Shown here: positions 7,110 to 15,056 of the stretch, one piece after another | How the letters are laid out: the number at the start of each line of letters is the position of its first letter | Numbering within the stretch: the stretch's first letter is position 1 | Source: Candidatus Babeliales bacterium | GTDB lineage: Bacteria; Babelota; Babeliae; Babelales; CAIQNR01 | Direction: 5' to 3' | DNA length: 35,873 nt | Assembly (NCBI GenBank): GCA_021735725.1 | Contig: JAIPGS010000002.1 | Coordinates: 1 to 35,873, forward strand | The notes under the pieces: model-generated | The model's input: the letters and a program-made list of their open reading frames with translations, nothing else | Told to the model about the DNA's origin: nothing | Databases searched by the model: none | Program-made: the position numbers and the translations under genes

Positions 7110-7391
7110 ATGCAAAAAATTCGTCCGTTGTTTGACAGATTATATGTTGAACGTATTGAAACAGAAGAAAAAACAGCTGGTGGACTTTATATTCCTGAAT
7201 CGGCAAAAGAAAAAGGCCAAACGGGTAAAGTTTTAGCAACTGGAAAAAAAGTTGATTCTTCAGGTCAAAGTGCTGATTTTCAAGTAAAAGTAGGGGATGT
7301 GGTATTTTTTGGTAAATATGCAGGAACTGATATTGATAGTAAACATGTTATCTTAAAAGAAGATGATGTGCTTGGTGTTATTGAAGATTAA
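7110..7391 (+). CDS. groS: Co-chaperonin GroES
   Basis: This is the heptameric lid of the GroEL folding chamber in the cytoplasm. The 93-residue product has the N-terminal RPLFDRLYVERIE strand, the mobile-loop region (KTAGGLYIPESAKEK, about 21-35), the roof segment, and the C-terminal VGDVVFFGKYAGT and ILKEDDVLGVIE strands. Length is normal. GroEL starts 24 bases downstream, and both are read from the promoter at 6981-7008. Confidence 0.97.
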   Translation: MQKIRPLFDRLYVERIETEEKTAGGLYIPESAKEKGQTGKVLATGKKVDSSGQSADFQVKVGDVVFFGKYAGTDIDSKHVILKEDDVLGVIED

Positions 7392-7415
7392 ATTATAGAT
7401 TAAAAGGAATAGAAA

Positions 7416-9062
7416 ATGTCAGGAAAAATAATAATCTTTGGTGTTGATGCCAGAGAAAAAATTCGCAAAGGTGTTGATACACTTGCCGATGCGGTAAAAG
7501 TTACTCTTGGGCCAAAAGGGCGTAATGTTGCTTTTAATAAACCATTTGGTTCTCCTGTTATCACAAAAGATGGTGTAACTGTTGCAAAAGAAATTGATTT
7601 GCATGATAAATTAGAAAACATGGGCGCACAATTGGTAAAAGAAGTTACCAGTAAAACTGCCGATGTTGCTGGTGATGGAACAACAACTGCAACTGTTCTT
7701 GCTCAAGCAGTTTTTCGTGAAGGAAATAAATATGTAACTGCTGGCGCAAATCCTATGGAATTAAAACGTGGGATAGACAAAGCAGTTATCGCTGTTGTTG
7801 AAGCAATTACAAAAGCTTCTAAAAAAGTAAGCAATAGAAAAGAAATTGAACAAGTTGCAACAATTTCAGCAAATTCAGATACCGTTATTGGTGAACAAAT
7901 TGCAGCGGCAATGGAACGAGTAGGCCGTGATGGTGTTATCACTGTTGAAGAAGCAAAAGGTATGCAAAACGAACTAGAAGTTGTTGAAGGTATGCAATTT
8001 GACCGTGGTTATTTGTCTCCTTATTTTGTAAACCATGCAGAAAAAGGAATTGTTGAATTGACTGATGCGGTTATTTTGTTGCATGACAAAAAAATTACAA
8101 GCATGAAAGCATTGCTTCCTGTATTAGAACAAGTTGCAAAATCAGGAAGACAACTTTTAATTATTGCAGAAGATATTGAAGGCGAAGCACTTGCTGCTCT
8201 TGTTGTAAATAAAATTCGCGGAACGTTGCATGTTGCAGCAGTAAAAGCTCCTGGATTTGGTGATCGTCGTAAAGAAATGTTAAAAGATATTGCAGCTCTT
8301 ACTGGTGGTCAGGTTATTGAAGAAGAATGTGGGCTTAAAGTAGAAAGCGTTTCTTTGGATGATCTTGGCGTTGCAAAAAAAGTAATTATTACTAAAGATT
8401 CAACAACAATTATTGATGGTGCAGGAACAGAAGAAATTATTAAAGGACGTGTTGCACAAATTAGAATGCAAATAGAAAACAGCTCTTCTGATTATGATAA
8501 AGAAAAACTTCAAGAACGCGTTGCAAAACTTGCAGGCGGTGTTGCTGTAATTAAAGTTGGAGCTGCAACTGAAACAGAAATGAAAGAAAAGAAAGATCGT
8601 ATTGAAGATGCACTTCATGCAACTCGCGCAGCAGTAGAAGAAGGTATTGTTGCTGGGGGCGGAATTGCACTTTTAAGAGCTCAATCAGCAATTGATGCAT
8701 TAATTATTCAAGGTGATGAAAAACTGGGTGCTGCAATTGTACGCCGTGCGCTTGAAGAACCTCTTCGTGTTATTTCCGCAAATGCAGGATACGAAGGTTC
8801 TGTTGTTGTAGATAAAGTTCGTTCATCATCAGTAGAAATTGGTTTTGATGCAAAAACTGGTGAGTATGTTGATATGATTACAGCAGGAATTGTTGATCCT
8901 GTAAAAGTAACGCGTTCAGCATTGCAACATGCTGCATCTATTGCCGGTTTAATGCTTACAACAGAAGCAATCATTTGTGATCTTCCTGATGATAAAAAAG
9001 ATACTCCATCAATGCCTGCTGGAATGGGCGGTATGGGTGGTGGAATGCCAGGAATGTACTAA
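7416..9062 (+). CDS. groL: Chaperonin GroEL
   Basis: This is the ATP-dependent protein-folding chamber. The 548-residue product has all standard features: VTLGPKGRNV with the nucleotide-binding loop, the catalytic Asp in AGDGTTTATVLAQ, an intact apical domain, the VEEGIVAGGGIAL segment, and a Gly-Gly-Met tail (MGGMGGGMPGMY). The start is set by an AAGGAA site 8 bases upstream. It is the second gene of groES-groEL and is followed by a strong terminator. Confidence 0.98.
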   Translation: MSGKIIIFGVDAREKIRKGVDTLADAVKVTLGPKGRNVAFNKPFGSPVITKDGVTVAKEIDLHDKLENMGAQLVKEVTSKTADVAGDGTTTATVLAQAVFREGNKYVTAGANPMELKRGIDKAVIAVVEAITKASKKVSNRKEIEQVATISANSDTVIGEQIAAAMERVGRDGVITVEEAKGMQNELEVVEGMQFDRGYLSPYFVNHAEKGIVELTDAVILLHDKKITSMKALLPVLEQVAKSGRQLLIIAEDIEGEALAALVVNKIRGTLHVAAVKAPGFGDRRKEMLKDIAALTGGQVIEEECGLKVESVSLDDLGVAKKVIITKDSTTIIDGAGTEEIIKGRVAQIRMQIENSSSDYDKEKLQERVAKLAGGVAVIKVGAATETEMKEKKDRIEDALHATRAAVEEGIVAGGGIALLRAQSAIDALIIQGDEKLGAAIVRRALEEPLRVISANAGYEGSVVVDKVRSSSVEIGFDAKTGEYVDMITAGIVDPVKVTRSALQHAASIAGLMLTTEAIICDLPDDKKDTPSMPAGMGGMGGGMPGMY

Positions 9063-9084
9063 TTTTTAAATAAAAGAAATTATA

Positions 9085-9115
9085 AAAAAAGTCCGAGTAA
9101 AATCGGGCTTTTTTA
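9085..9115 (+). terminator. groEL terminator
   Basis: Stem GTCCGA (9091-9096) / TCGGGC (9103-9108), extended by A/T pairs and ending in six T residues. Confidence 0.85.
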
Positions 9116-9126
9116 TTTATAAAAAA

Positions 9127-9158
9127 GAGAAGTCCGGGAAAATAAATCCCCGGACTTC
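9127..9158 (-). terminator. Terminator of the 119-aa exported gene
   Basis: A perfect 10-base stem, GAAGTCCGGG (9129-9138) / CCCGGACTTC (9149-9158), is followed on the minus strand by TCTTTTTT. It lies just past the stop of the gene at 9184-9543. Confidence 0.85.
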
Positions 9159-9183
9159 ATTGCATTGTTAGGTATTGAAAAGC

Positions 9184-9543
9184 TTAAGCAGCTAACCAAT
9201 CAATAATGTCATCTTTTTTATCTGTATCAAATAAAACGATTGCGTATGTTTTTCCGTCTTGAGTAAATTTAGTAATGGTTTCAACGTGAAAACCAGCTTC
9301 TTTAGCCCAATCTAATGTTGTTTCATCTTTTTCTAAAATGACAGCATCGTAACCGTTTTCTTTTGCAAGATCAAACTTTAAAGCACCACGAGTTGCTTTG
9401 TGAATATATACTTTTCCTGGAATTTCTTTTGCAAATGCAGTAATATCACCAGCAAATGCAACTTCATGTGTTGATGTTTCAAGTGCTTCTTCTGCTTGAA
9501 TTCCAAAGCTTAAAAGTAAAATAATGGAAAATAATTTTTTCAT
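9184..9543 (-). CDS. Exported protein of unknown function (119 aa)
   Basis: A signal peptide (about residues 1-17, MKKLFSIILLLSFGIQA) precedes a compact 100-residue domain of alternating strands and helices (GKVYIHKATRGALKFDLAKENGYDAVILEKDETTLDWAKEAGF in its middle). It has no Cys and no motif I recognise. The ATG has an AAAGGAG site, its own promoter and its own terminator, so this is a well-defined monocistronic gene. Likely periplasmic or secreted. Confidence 0.8.
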   Translation of the reverse strand: MKKLFSIILLLSFGIQAEEALETSTHEVAFAGDITAFAKEIPGKVYIHKATRGALKFDLAKENGYDAVILEKDETTLDWAKEAGFHVETITKFTQDGKTYAIVLFDTDKKDDIIDWLAA

Positions 9544-9587
9544 AAAAACTCCTTTAGAATGTTAAATATATATAGCTTCTGAGGAGT

Positions 9588-9615
9588 AGTATAACCTTAT
9601 TTTTGTTTTTGAAAA
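9588..9615 (-). promoter_or_regulatory. Promoter of the 119-aa exported gene
   Basis: On the minus strand TTTTCA (9610-9615) and TATACT (9588-9593) are separated by 16 bases, about 45 bases before the ATG. Confidence 0.55.
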
Positions 9616-9718
9616 CCTTTTTTACGTTTAATTTTGTATAATATTTTCTTTATCACTAATGGTAAGGGGTTTTGATGTGATGAGTATTATTATTTTATAA
9701 TTTTAATATGTTTAAAAT

Positions 9719-11134
9719 TTAAAATGCTCCACCAACTGTTGCCCAGAATCCCCATATTTTAAATGCTTTTGTGTTATTGCGAGGAATTTCTACAAAACTA
9801 CCGATTCCCCAGAATCCATCTGCATTTTCACCTCTGCCTCTTCCTCCTAAAGAAGCATGCGCACTAAAAGTAACTGTTGCGGGGCTTGCTGCAGATGCAA
9901 GATCTATATCTGTTGTTTTGACAACAGTAAAGGTGGCATCATTGGCAGCTAATGATGCTATGGTACTTGCGCTTGCAGTTGTTGTGGTTGTTGTTCCTAT
10001 AATTCCATATTGTTCTTCCCATGCTGTATCAAGAACGAGACGTTCAACTCCATGTCCCCACACTCCGAAACCAATTTGTCCTTCAACTTTACGGAACATA
10101 AAACGCATTCCACTAGAAGCTTGAGTAATACTATAAGGAGAACAGCGAGTTTTACGAGTCATAATATTAACTCCTTGTTCAGCCGCAAATCCATTTTTTC
10201 TGTATTGTAAAAATCTACTCCATTGTTTATTTTTAAGATCAAATGTTCGGAATTGTTTATTTCTGATAAGTGAATTGTTTTCAAAATCTAAAAAAAACAT
10301 CGCTTGTCCTCTATTTTCTTCTCGAGTTAAAGGAAGTTGTAAGTGTGCACCAAAAATAATTCCTACATGTCCGTTATAACCAACTTGAGGTTCAAACATA
10401 TATTCATTAGTTTGTTTTTTAGCTGTTGGAATTGAAAGTGCAGAATAAGTTGCAGCTGTTGCACGGCCATTTGAAAGCAATGATCTTCCTATTCCCAAAC
10501 GAACTTCTGCCACATGAACGCTTGTTTTAGAACCCGTTCTTATTTTTTGATAATTCCATGTTGAATTATTAAATGCAGTTAAAATGTCACGTATTTCACC
10601 TGTTGTTCCAGCATTTGTTACACCTTCTTGTGTGAAATTCATATTAGTATGAGCAATTACAAGAGGAATATTTATAAATCCAAACCAATTTTTTAAAAAA
10701 GCTATATCAAAAAGTTTATCAAATGAATGACGAGCACTGAACATAACAGACCATTGCCATAATTGAGGATCAATTTTTAGTGTTCCTGTAAAATTTGTTG
10801 GAAGACCAATCCAATTTGCGCGAACGTCTCGTACTGCTGGAAGTGTAGGGTCTACTCCTTCTTGAAAAAAAAGTTCATTTCTGTTGGCAACTAAAAAATG
10901 ACGACGCATAGCGTCCGAATCAAATGAATGATGATACTGTGTTAAAATTTGATACGCGTTTTGTTTATCGGTATCTAATAATGAATCATGCCAATAATTT
11001 GTGCGGGCGGTTAAGTTGTCGTGCACTGGGCGTACAAATAAATGAGAGATACTTGTTTTTTCTGTTTTACGTTCTGATTCTGATGCAGATAATAAACTGC
11101 ATCCAAGGAGCGTTATTCCAATTATTTTCTTCAT
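9719..11134 (-). CDS. Probable outer-membrane beta-barrel protein (471 aa)
   Basis: The start is placed at 11134 because an AAGGAA site precedes it and a signal peptide (MKKIIGITLLGCSLLSA) follows; the open frame extends 21 codons further upstream without such support. The mature part is rich in aromatic, alternating hydrophobic/polar strands (for example WQWSVMFSARHSF, GHVGIIFGAHLQLPL, MFFLDFENNSLI) and ends in ...WGFWATVGGAF. A terminal Phe is the usual BamA recognition signal of outer-membrane barrels. A Thr/Ala-rich low-complexity stretch occurs near residues 395-425. It is probably a porin-like or surface protein inserted by the BamA encoded at 15901-18366. Confidence 0.7.
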   Translation of the reverse strand: MKKIIGITLLGCSLLSASESERKTEKTSISHLFVRPVHDNLTARTNYWHDSLLDTDKQNAYQILTQYHHSFDSDAMRRHFLVANRNELFFQEGVDPTLPAVRDVRANWIGLPTNFTGTLKIDPQLWQWSVMFSARHSFDKLFDIAFLKNWFGFINIPLVIAHTNMNFTQEGVTNAGTTGEIRDILTAFNNSTWNYQKIRTGSKTSVHVAEVRLGIGRSLLSNGRATAATYSALSIPTAKKQTNEYMFEPQVGYNGHVGIIFGAHLQLPLTREENRGQAMFFLDFENNSLIRNKQFRTFDLKNKQWSRFLQYRKNGFAAEQGVNIMTRKTRCSPYSITQASSGMRFMFRKVEGQIGFGVWGHGVERLVLDTAWEEQYGIIGTTTTTTASASTIASLAANDATFTVVKTTDIDLASAASPATVTFSAHASLGGRGRGENADGFWGIGSFVEIPRNNTKAFKIWGFWATVGGAF

Positions 11135-11247
11135 ACTTTGATTCCTTTTTTTAGTTCTTAATGGTTTGAGCTTAAAATATCCGTATGATAAAAACAAGGT
11201 TTCGTATAAAGAGAAAAAATTTTGTTCTTTATTTGTAAGCCACCTTG

Positions 11248-11253
11248 TATAAT
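11248..11253 (+). promoter_or_regulatory. Possible -10 box for the 114-aa gene
   Basis: A perfect TATAAT lies about 58 bases before the ATG at 11311. No good -35 box is found at normal spacing (TTGTTC is 20 bases away), so only the -10 is proposed. Confidence 0.35.
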
Positions 11254-11310
11254 TAAATAAATATTAAAAAAAGGGAGAGATATTATTTTTTTTAAGGGGA
11301 GAAAATAATC

Positions 11311-11655
11311 ATGAAAATAAACAAACTATTTTTATCAGTTTCATTGTTGGGAATTTATGGAAATCTTTTTGCAGGTCAATTTATTGATTTAAAACGTAAA
11401 CCACGAATAATAACGCTTTCAGAAGTCAACAATATTGTAAGAAAACATAAACGGCTGCAAGAAAAAAATAAATGCTTTCACGCATTAAAAGTAGCTTATT
11501 CTGAAAGTGAAAGAAAATTAAAAGACACTAAGATGCAATTACAAGAAACTAAAATGGAACTCATAATAGCTAAAAGATGGAATGATGACGCAAAAGCAGG
11601 AATAGTTGCGGGAGCATTTTTAGGATTATTTTTGTATTTTAATCAATATATTTAA
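11311..11655 (+). CDS. Small exported coiled-coil protein with C-terminal membrane segment
   Basis: The 114-residue product has a signal peptide (about 1-21, ending LFAG). A Lys/Glu-rich helical region with coiled-coil character follows (about 45-90, including repeated KMQLQETKMEL units), then one hydrophobic segment at the C-terminus (AGIVAGAFLGLFLYF, about 95-110). It could be inner-membrane anchored with a periplasmic coil. A GGGGAG site precedes the ATG and a terminator follows. No family recognised. Confidence 0.7.
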   Translation: MKINKLFLSVSLLGIYGNLFAGQFIDLKRKPRIITLSEVNNIVRKHKRLQEKNKCFHALKVAYSESERKLKDTKMQLQETKMELIIAKRWNDDAKAGIVAGAFLGLFLYFNQYI

Positions 11656-11664
11656 AATGTATAC

Positions 11665-11704
11665 TAAAAAAAGACCCACAATTTCTTTGCGAGTCTTTTT
11701 TTTA
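11665..11704 (+). terminator. Terminator of the 114-aa gene
   Basis: The stem AAAAAAGAC...GTCTTTTTT with a mismatched inner part is followed by a run of T. It is nearly symmetrical and could also stop minus-strand transcripts. Confidence 0.7.
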
Positions 11705-11720
11705 GAATTATTTTTCAATT

Positions 11721-11814
11721 TTAATAGTTAAAACTTAATCCAATTAAATTAGACCTCCTACTAATGCTATAAGTCCTTGTTGTGGGTTGTTCTGGAGTAG
11801 CTGCTCCATATATT
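11721..11814 (-). pseudogene. Remnant resembling the C-terminus of a barrel protein
   Basis: Just past the stop of the ankyrin gene, another frame on the minus strand is open for about 30 codons. It reads ...YGAATPEQPTTRTYSISRRS then NLIGLSFNY before a TAA at 11721-11723. An ending of alternating hydrophobic residues finishing in an aromatic is typical of outer-membrane barrels. No start codon or ribosome site belongs to it, so it is probably the tail of a decayed gene, or a former extension of the neighbour lost by frameshift. Confidence 0.35.
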
Positions 11815-12777
11815 TTATTTACTTTCTTTTTCTGTAATTTCTTTTATTGCTTCAGTAATAATTTCTCTAGCTTCTTTACATGCTCCTGAAGATGTTGATT
11901 TTGTGAGCAACATATTTGTCTCTTTAAAAACTTTTTTTTCATGTTCATTTTGTATATCGCCTTCTCTGATTTTTTTTCCGTGTTCCAAAGGTCGTAATGC
12001 TCCTATTCTAGGATCTGCTCCATGTTTAAGAAGTAATCTTACAGTTTCAACACATTCTTTATCCCGTGCAGCCATTAAAAGAGGATAAACATGGTGCCCA
12101 GCAGCATTTCTTGTGGTGGTTATAAATAATCTTGGATCAGCACCAGCTTCTACAAGAATTTTAGCCGATAGAGGGTCTTTATAAATAATTGCAGCCATTA
12201 AAGGAGTCAATTCATTAGAATTATATTGTTCTGTATAAGAGCAACATGTTTCTGATTTTTTATTAGAATCAATACCATAACTGAGTAAAAGCTTTGTTAT
12301 AGCGGGGCCACTTTTATTTTCTAATGCATTAACCAGTAAAGATTTATCAGGATAAAGAGGGTGCAATCTATGAGAATATGGTTGTTCTAAAAAGAGGCAG
12401 ATAAAGTTTACATGTTGTTTTTTTATACTTCTTTTTAGTAAAAAATAAATATCTTTAAGCATTTCATCAGAAACCGGATATCTACCAAGCAATGCTTTTC
12501 CTGCTTCATATGCATTATAATGTACTGCTGCGCCAAGTAAAGAATGTTTTTTTTGGCTTGGTGCATCGAAATAACAAGAGTCTTTTTTTGGAAGAAAATC
12601 TTTATAAGAGAAATCTATTTCATGTTTTGGAAATTCTTCTAAGTACTCTGCAACAGCGCCATCTCTTCTATCACAGAGAAATTGAAAGAAACGTTCTTCC
12701 ATTTTCTTTGGAGCTGCAACTTCTGCTCCATTAAGAGAGAAACAAATAAGGGAAAATATAAAAAATTGTTTATGCAT
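11815..12777 (-). CDS. Exported ankyrin-repeat protein (320 aa)
   Basis: A signal peptide (about residues 1-17) precedes a domain with ankyrin repeats. Two repeats are clear: LTPLMAAIIYKDPLSAKILVEAGADP, and after a loop YPLLMAARDKECVETVRLLLKHGADP. Weaker ones lie at about residues 78-165 (HSLLGAAVHYNAYEAGKALL; KSLLVNALENKSGPAITKLLLSYGID). The C-terminal 50 residues are charged and helical. Ankyrin repeats bind other proteins; a signal-peptide form in a probable host-associated bacterium is a candidate effector. Unlike the two ankyrin proteins at 26723-28486 it has no RING finger. Confidence 0.85.
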   Translation of the reverse strand: MHKQFFIFSLICFSLNGAEVAAPKKMEERFFQFLCDRRDGAVAEYLEEFPKHEIDFSYKDFLPKKDSCYFDAPSQKKHSLLGAAVHYNAYEAGKALLGRYPVSDEMLKDIYFLLKRSIKKQHVNFICLFLEQPYSHRLHPLYPDKSLLVNALENKSGPAITKLLLSYGIDSNKKSETCCSYTEQYNSNELTPLMAAIIYKDPLSAKILVEAGADPRLFITTTRNAAGHHVYPLLMAARDKECVETVRLLLKHGADPRIGALRPLEHGKKIREGDIQNEHEKKVFKETNMLLTKSTSSGACKEAREIITEAIKEITEKESK

Positions 12778-12873
12778 AATAAATCCTTTTAGTTTATATA
12801 AAGTAGTAGCTATAACTACGTATCATATATTTTTTATGAAAAAAAGTAAGCCTTTTTTTGTCTTTCTTTTTTA

Positions 12874-14556
12874 TCATGTGGTACGGTTGCTGGAATTGTT
12901 AGGTTCGTTATCTTTCCTTGCTATAACATTATTATGGATCAAGCTTTTTTCAGCAATTTTTTTAAAAAGAGGAGCAGCAACAGTAGAAGAAAACAAATTT
13001 CTTTGAGGAGATTCTTTTAAAAAACATCCAATAACTCTTTTATGATTTCCTTTTTCTACGATTCCTACAAATCCATAAAGATTTTTTGTTTCATCGTAAA
13101 GCCCGTTAACAAGAAGATTAGCAGTACTTGTTTTTCCCATAGTTGTATATCCTTCAATCGCGGCATATTTAGCTGTTCCACCTTTCATTGTTGTTTTTTG
13201 TAAAATATCACGCATAAGTGCAATACTTTCATCAGAATATATTTTTTTAGGTTCGTAATGACTTGTTTGATCATTAATAACAAGACGGGGTTTCATTAAG
13301 TAGCCATTATTTGCAAAAACAGAAAACGCATTAGTGATTTGTAACAAGGTTGTAGTAAGTTCATATCCGTAAGATAATGAAATAATTGATTGTTTCGACC
13401 AGTTTTGTGGGGGATTAATATATCCAGATTGTTCTCCAGGAAAAGGGATACCTGTTTTTTTCCCAAAGCCTAATTTTTTAAAATGATCATAAAGTTTTTT
13501 ATCTAAACGTTTTGCCACTTTAGCAATTCCAAAATTATTAGAACGTGTAATAACATCCTGAAAAGAAAGCCATCCTTGTGCTTCCCAGTTATTAATTTTT
13601 CTACCTTCAACAATTGCTGTTTTTGAATTTTCACAATAAATTTGTTCATCAGGGGTTACTATTTTTTCTTCAAGCGCAGCCAGTGCAGTAAATGCTTTTA
13701 TTGCAGAGCCAAATTCATAACTTTCAGTCAGAGCAGTATTTTTGGTGGCTATTTGCGAAATACTTGTTGTATTGTTTGGATCAAAATAGGGATAACTAGC
13801 CATTGCTAAAATATCACCAGTTAAAGGATCAAGAACAACAACTGCACCTTCTTTTGCTTTGTATTGTTCAATACGGGCAAGAAGTTCTTCATGAACTAAA
13901 AATTGTAAATCATTATCAATTGTTAGTTTTATAGAAGTACCGGCAGAACCTTCTTGAGTTGTTTCTTTAGCAAAATAAAATGTGCCTGATCGTGCATCTT
14001 TTTCAAGTCGATTGGTGTTTGGAGTTCCTGCAAGTTGTTTGTCGTAATAAAGTTCAATTCCAAAAAGTCCTGAATTATCTATATTAGTGATTCCTGTTAA
14101 ACTGCCTGCTGCATTGTTTGGGTAAAATCGACTTGGTTCACTTAAGATGTGGAGCCCTTCTATGTTACTTGCTTGAATTAATTCTTGTTCAGCATCAGTA
14201 AGTCTTCGTTTTACATATAAAAAATGTGCTTTTGGTTTTCTATTCCATTGTTTAAGACAAGTAGGAAAATGTTTTTGTAAAAATCGTTTTAGTTTTTTGG
14301 AATCTTTAATGGTTCTTGGCAAAATAAATGCAGCAAGGCTTTCTTTATTAAGAGCAAGAGGTTGATTATTTCTGTCTATAATTGATGCACGGGGAGGTAA
14401 TTGTGTGACAGTTACAAAGTATTGTTTTTGTGCTCTGTTTATAAAAAATTCATGTTGTTTTATTTGAAGTGAAAATAAATAAAAAAGAGCAAGTCCAAAG
14501 AGTGAACAAAAAAAGAGAAAAATTATAATAGTTCTTAATTTATAGGTTTTTATCAT
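12874..14556 (-). CDS. ftsI: Penicillin-binding protein transpeptidase, FtsI-like
   Basis: This is a class B penicillin-binding protein that cross-links peptidoglycan, probably at the division septum. The 560-residue product has an N-terminal membrane anchor (about 8-30), a dimerisation/linker domain beginning PPRASIIDRNNQPLA (54-68), and a transpeptidase domain. Active-site Ser284 and Lys287 lie in SAIK, and the second motif is SNN (339-341). The third motif is KTST (475-478) where KTGT is usual, a notable change. No PASTA domains. It follows the FtsL-like gene with a two-base gap, the order seen in division clusters, which favours FtsI over an elongation enzyme. Confidence 0.85.
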   Translation of the reverse strand: MIKTYKLRTIIIFLFFCSLFGLALFYLFSLQIKQHEFFINRAQKQYFVTVTQLPPRASIIDRNNQPLALNKESLAAFILPRTIKDSKKLKRFLQKHFPTCLKQWNRKPKAHFLYVKRRLTDAEQELIQASNIEGLHILSEPSRFYPNNAAGSLTGITNIDNSGLFGIELYYDKQLAGTPNTNRLEKDARSGTFYFAKETTQEGSAGTSIKLTIDNDLQFLVHEELLARIEQYKAKEGAVVVLDPLTGDILAMASYPYFDPNNTTSISQIATKNTALTESYEFGSAIKAFTALAALEEKIVTPDEQIYCENSKTAIVEGRKINNWEAQGWLSFQDVITRSNNFGIAKVAKRLDKKLYDHFKKLGFGKKTGIPFPGEQSGYINPPQNWSKQSIISLSYGYELTTTLLQITNAFSVFANNGYLMKPRLVINDQTSHYEPKKIYSDESIALMRDILQKTTMKGGTAKYAAIEGYTTMGKTSTANLLVNGLYDETKNLYGFVGIVEKGNHKRVIGCFLKESPQRNLFSSTVAAPLFKKIAEKSLIHNNVIARKDNEPNNSSNRTT

Positions 14557-14558
14557 GA

Positions 14559-14822
14559 TTAAGAAATCCTTTTTATTTTTTTAAGATCAAGAGATTTCAT
14601 ATGTAATGAATTATGGGCAAATGTTTTTATGGTATCTTGTTTTTTTATTTCATAAAGCTCAACAGTAAGCTTTTGTTTGAGAGCAAGAAGTTTTTGTTTT
14701 TCTGTTTCATTTCGTTGTTTTTCATAAGAAAGTTTAACAAGTCGACTTTGTTTATCAATTTGAAATGCAATAAAAAGAATATGTGTGGTTATAAAAAGTG
14801 CAATAAATGTTTTTCGTTTCAT
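14559..14822 (-). CDS. FtsL-like division protein
   Basis: The 87-residue product has one N-terminal membrane segment (about 6-20, FIALFITTHILFIAF) and then a heptad-patterned coiled coil (about 25-65), the FtsL/DivIC architecture. These proteins link FtsI and FtsW to the divisome and are poorly conserved in sequence. The call rests on size, topology and the FtsI-like gene two bases downstream. rsmH, which often precedes ftsL, is not upstream here. Confidence 0.65.
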   Translation of the reverse strand: MKRKTFIALFITTHILFIAFQIDKQSRLVKLSYEKQRNETEKQKLLALKQKLTVELYEIKKQDTIKTFAHNSLHMKSLDLKKIKRIS

Positions 14823-15056
14823 TATCTTTTTCCTTTTTTATACATTTTAGTCTTAATTTTATTGAAAAAGCAAAGCTTCAGTGATAGAACTAAGTAAGGA
14901 ATCTAAAAGAAAAGGATTAAAAAATTAAAAAGTGGACCCTTTAAAGAAAAAGGAAAAAAATAAAAAAAAGGTTGATTTTGCTTCATTTTGTTTATTACAA
15001 TTTGTGATATGAGTAGATTAAAGAGAGAAGTGTGTTTTTTTAAAGGAGATTCAGTA

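Noticed and set aside
9719..11197. Longer start for the outer-membrane barrel at 11197
   Set aside because: The 21 extra codons have no ribosome site and would bury the signal peptide; the start at 11134 has both.
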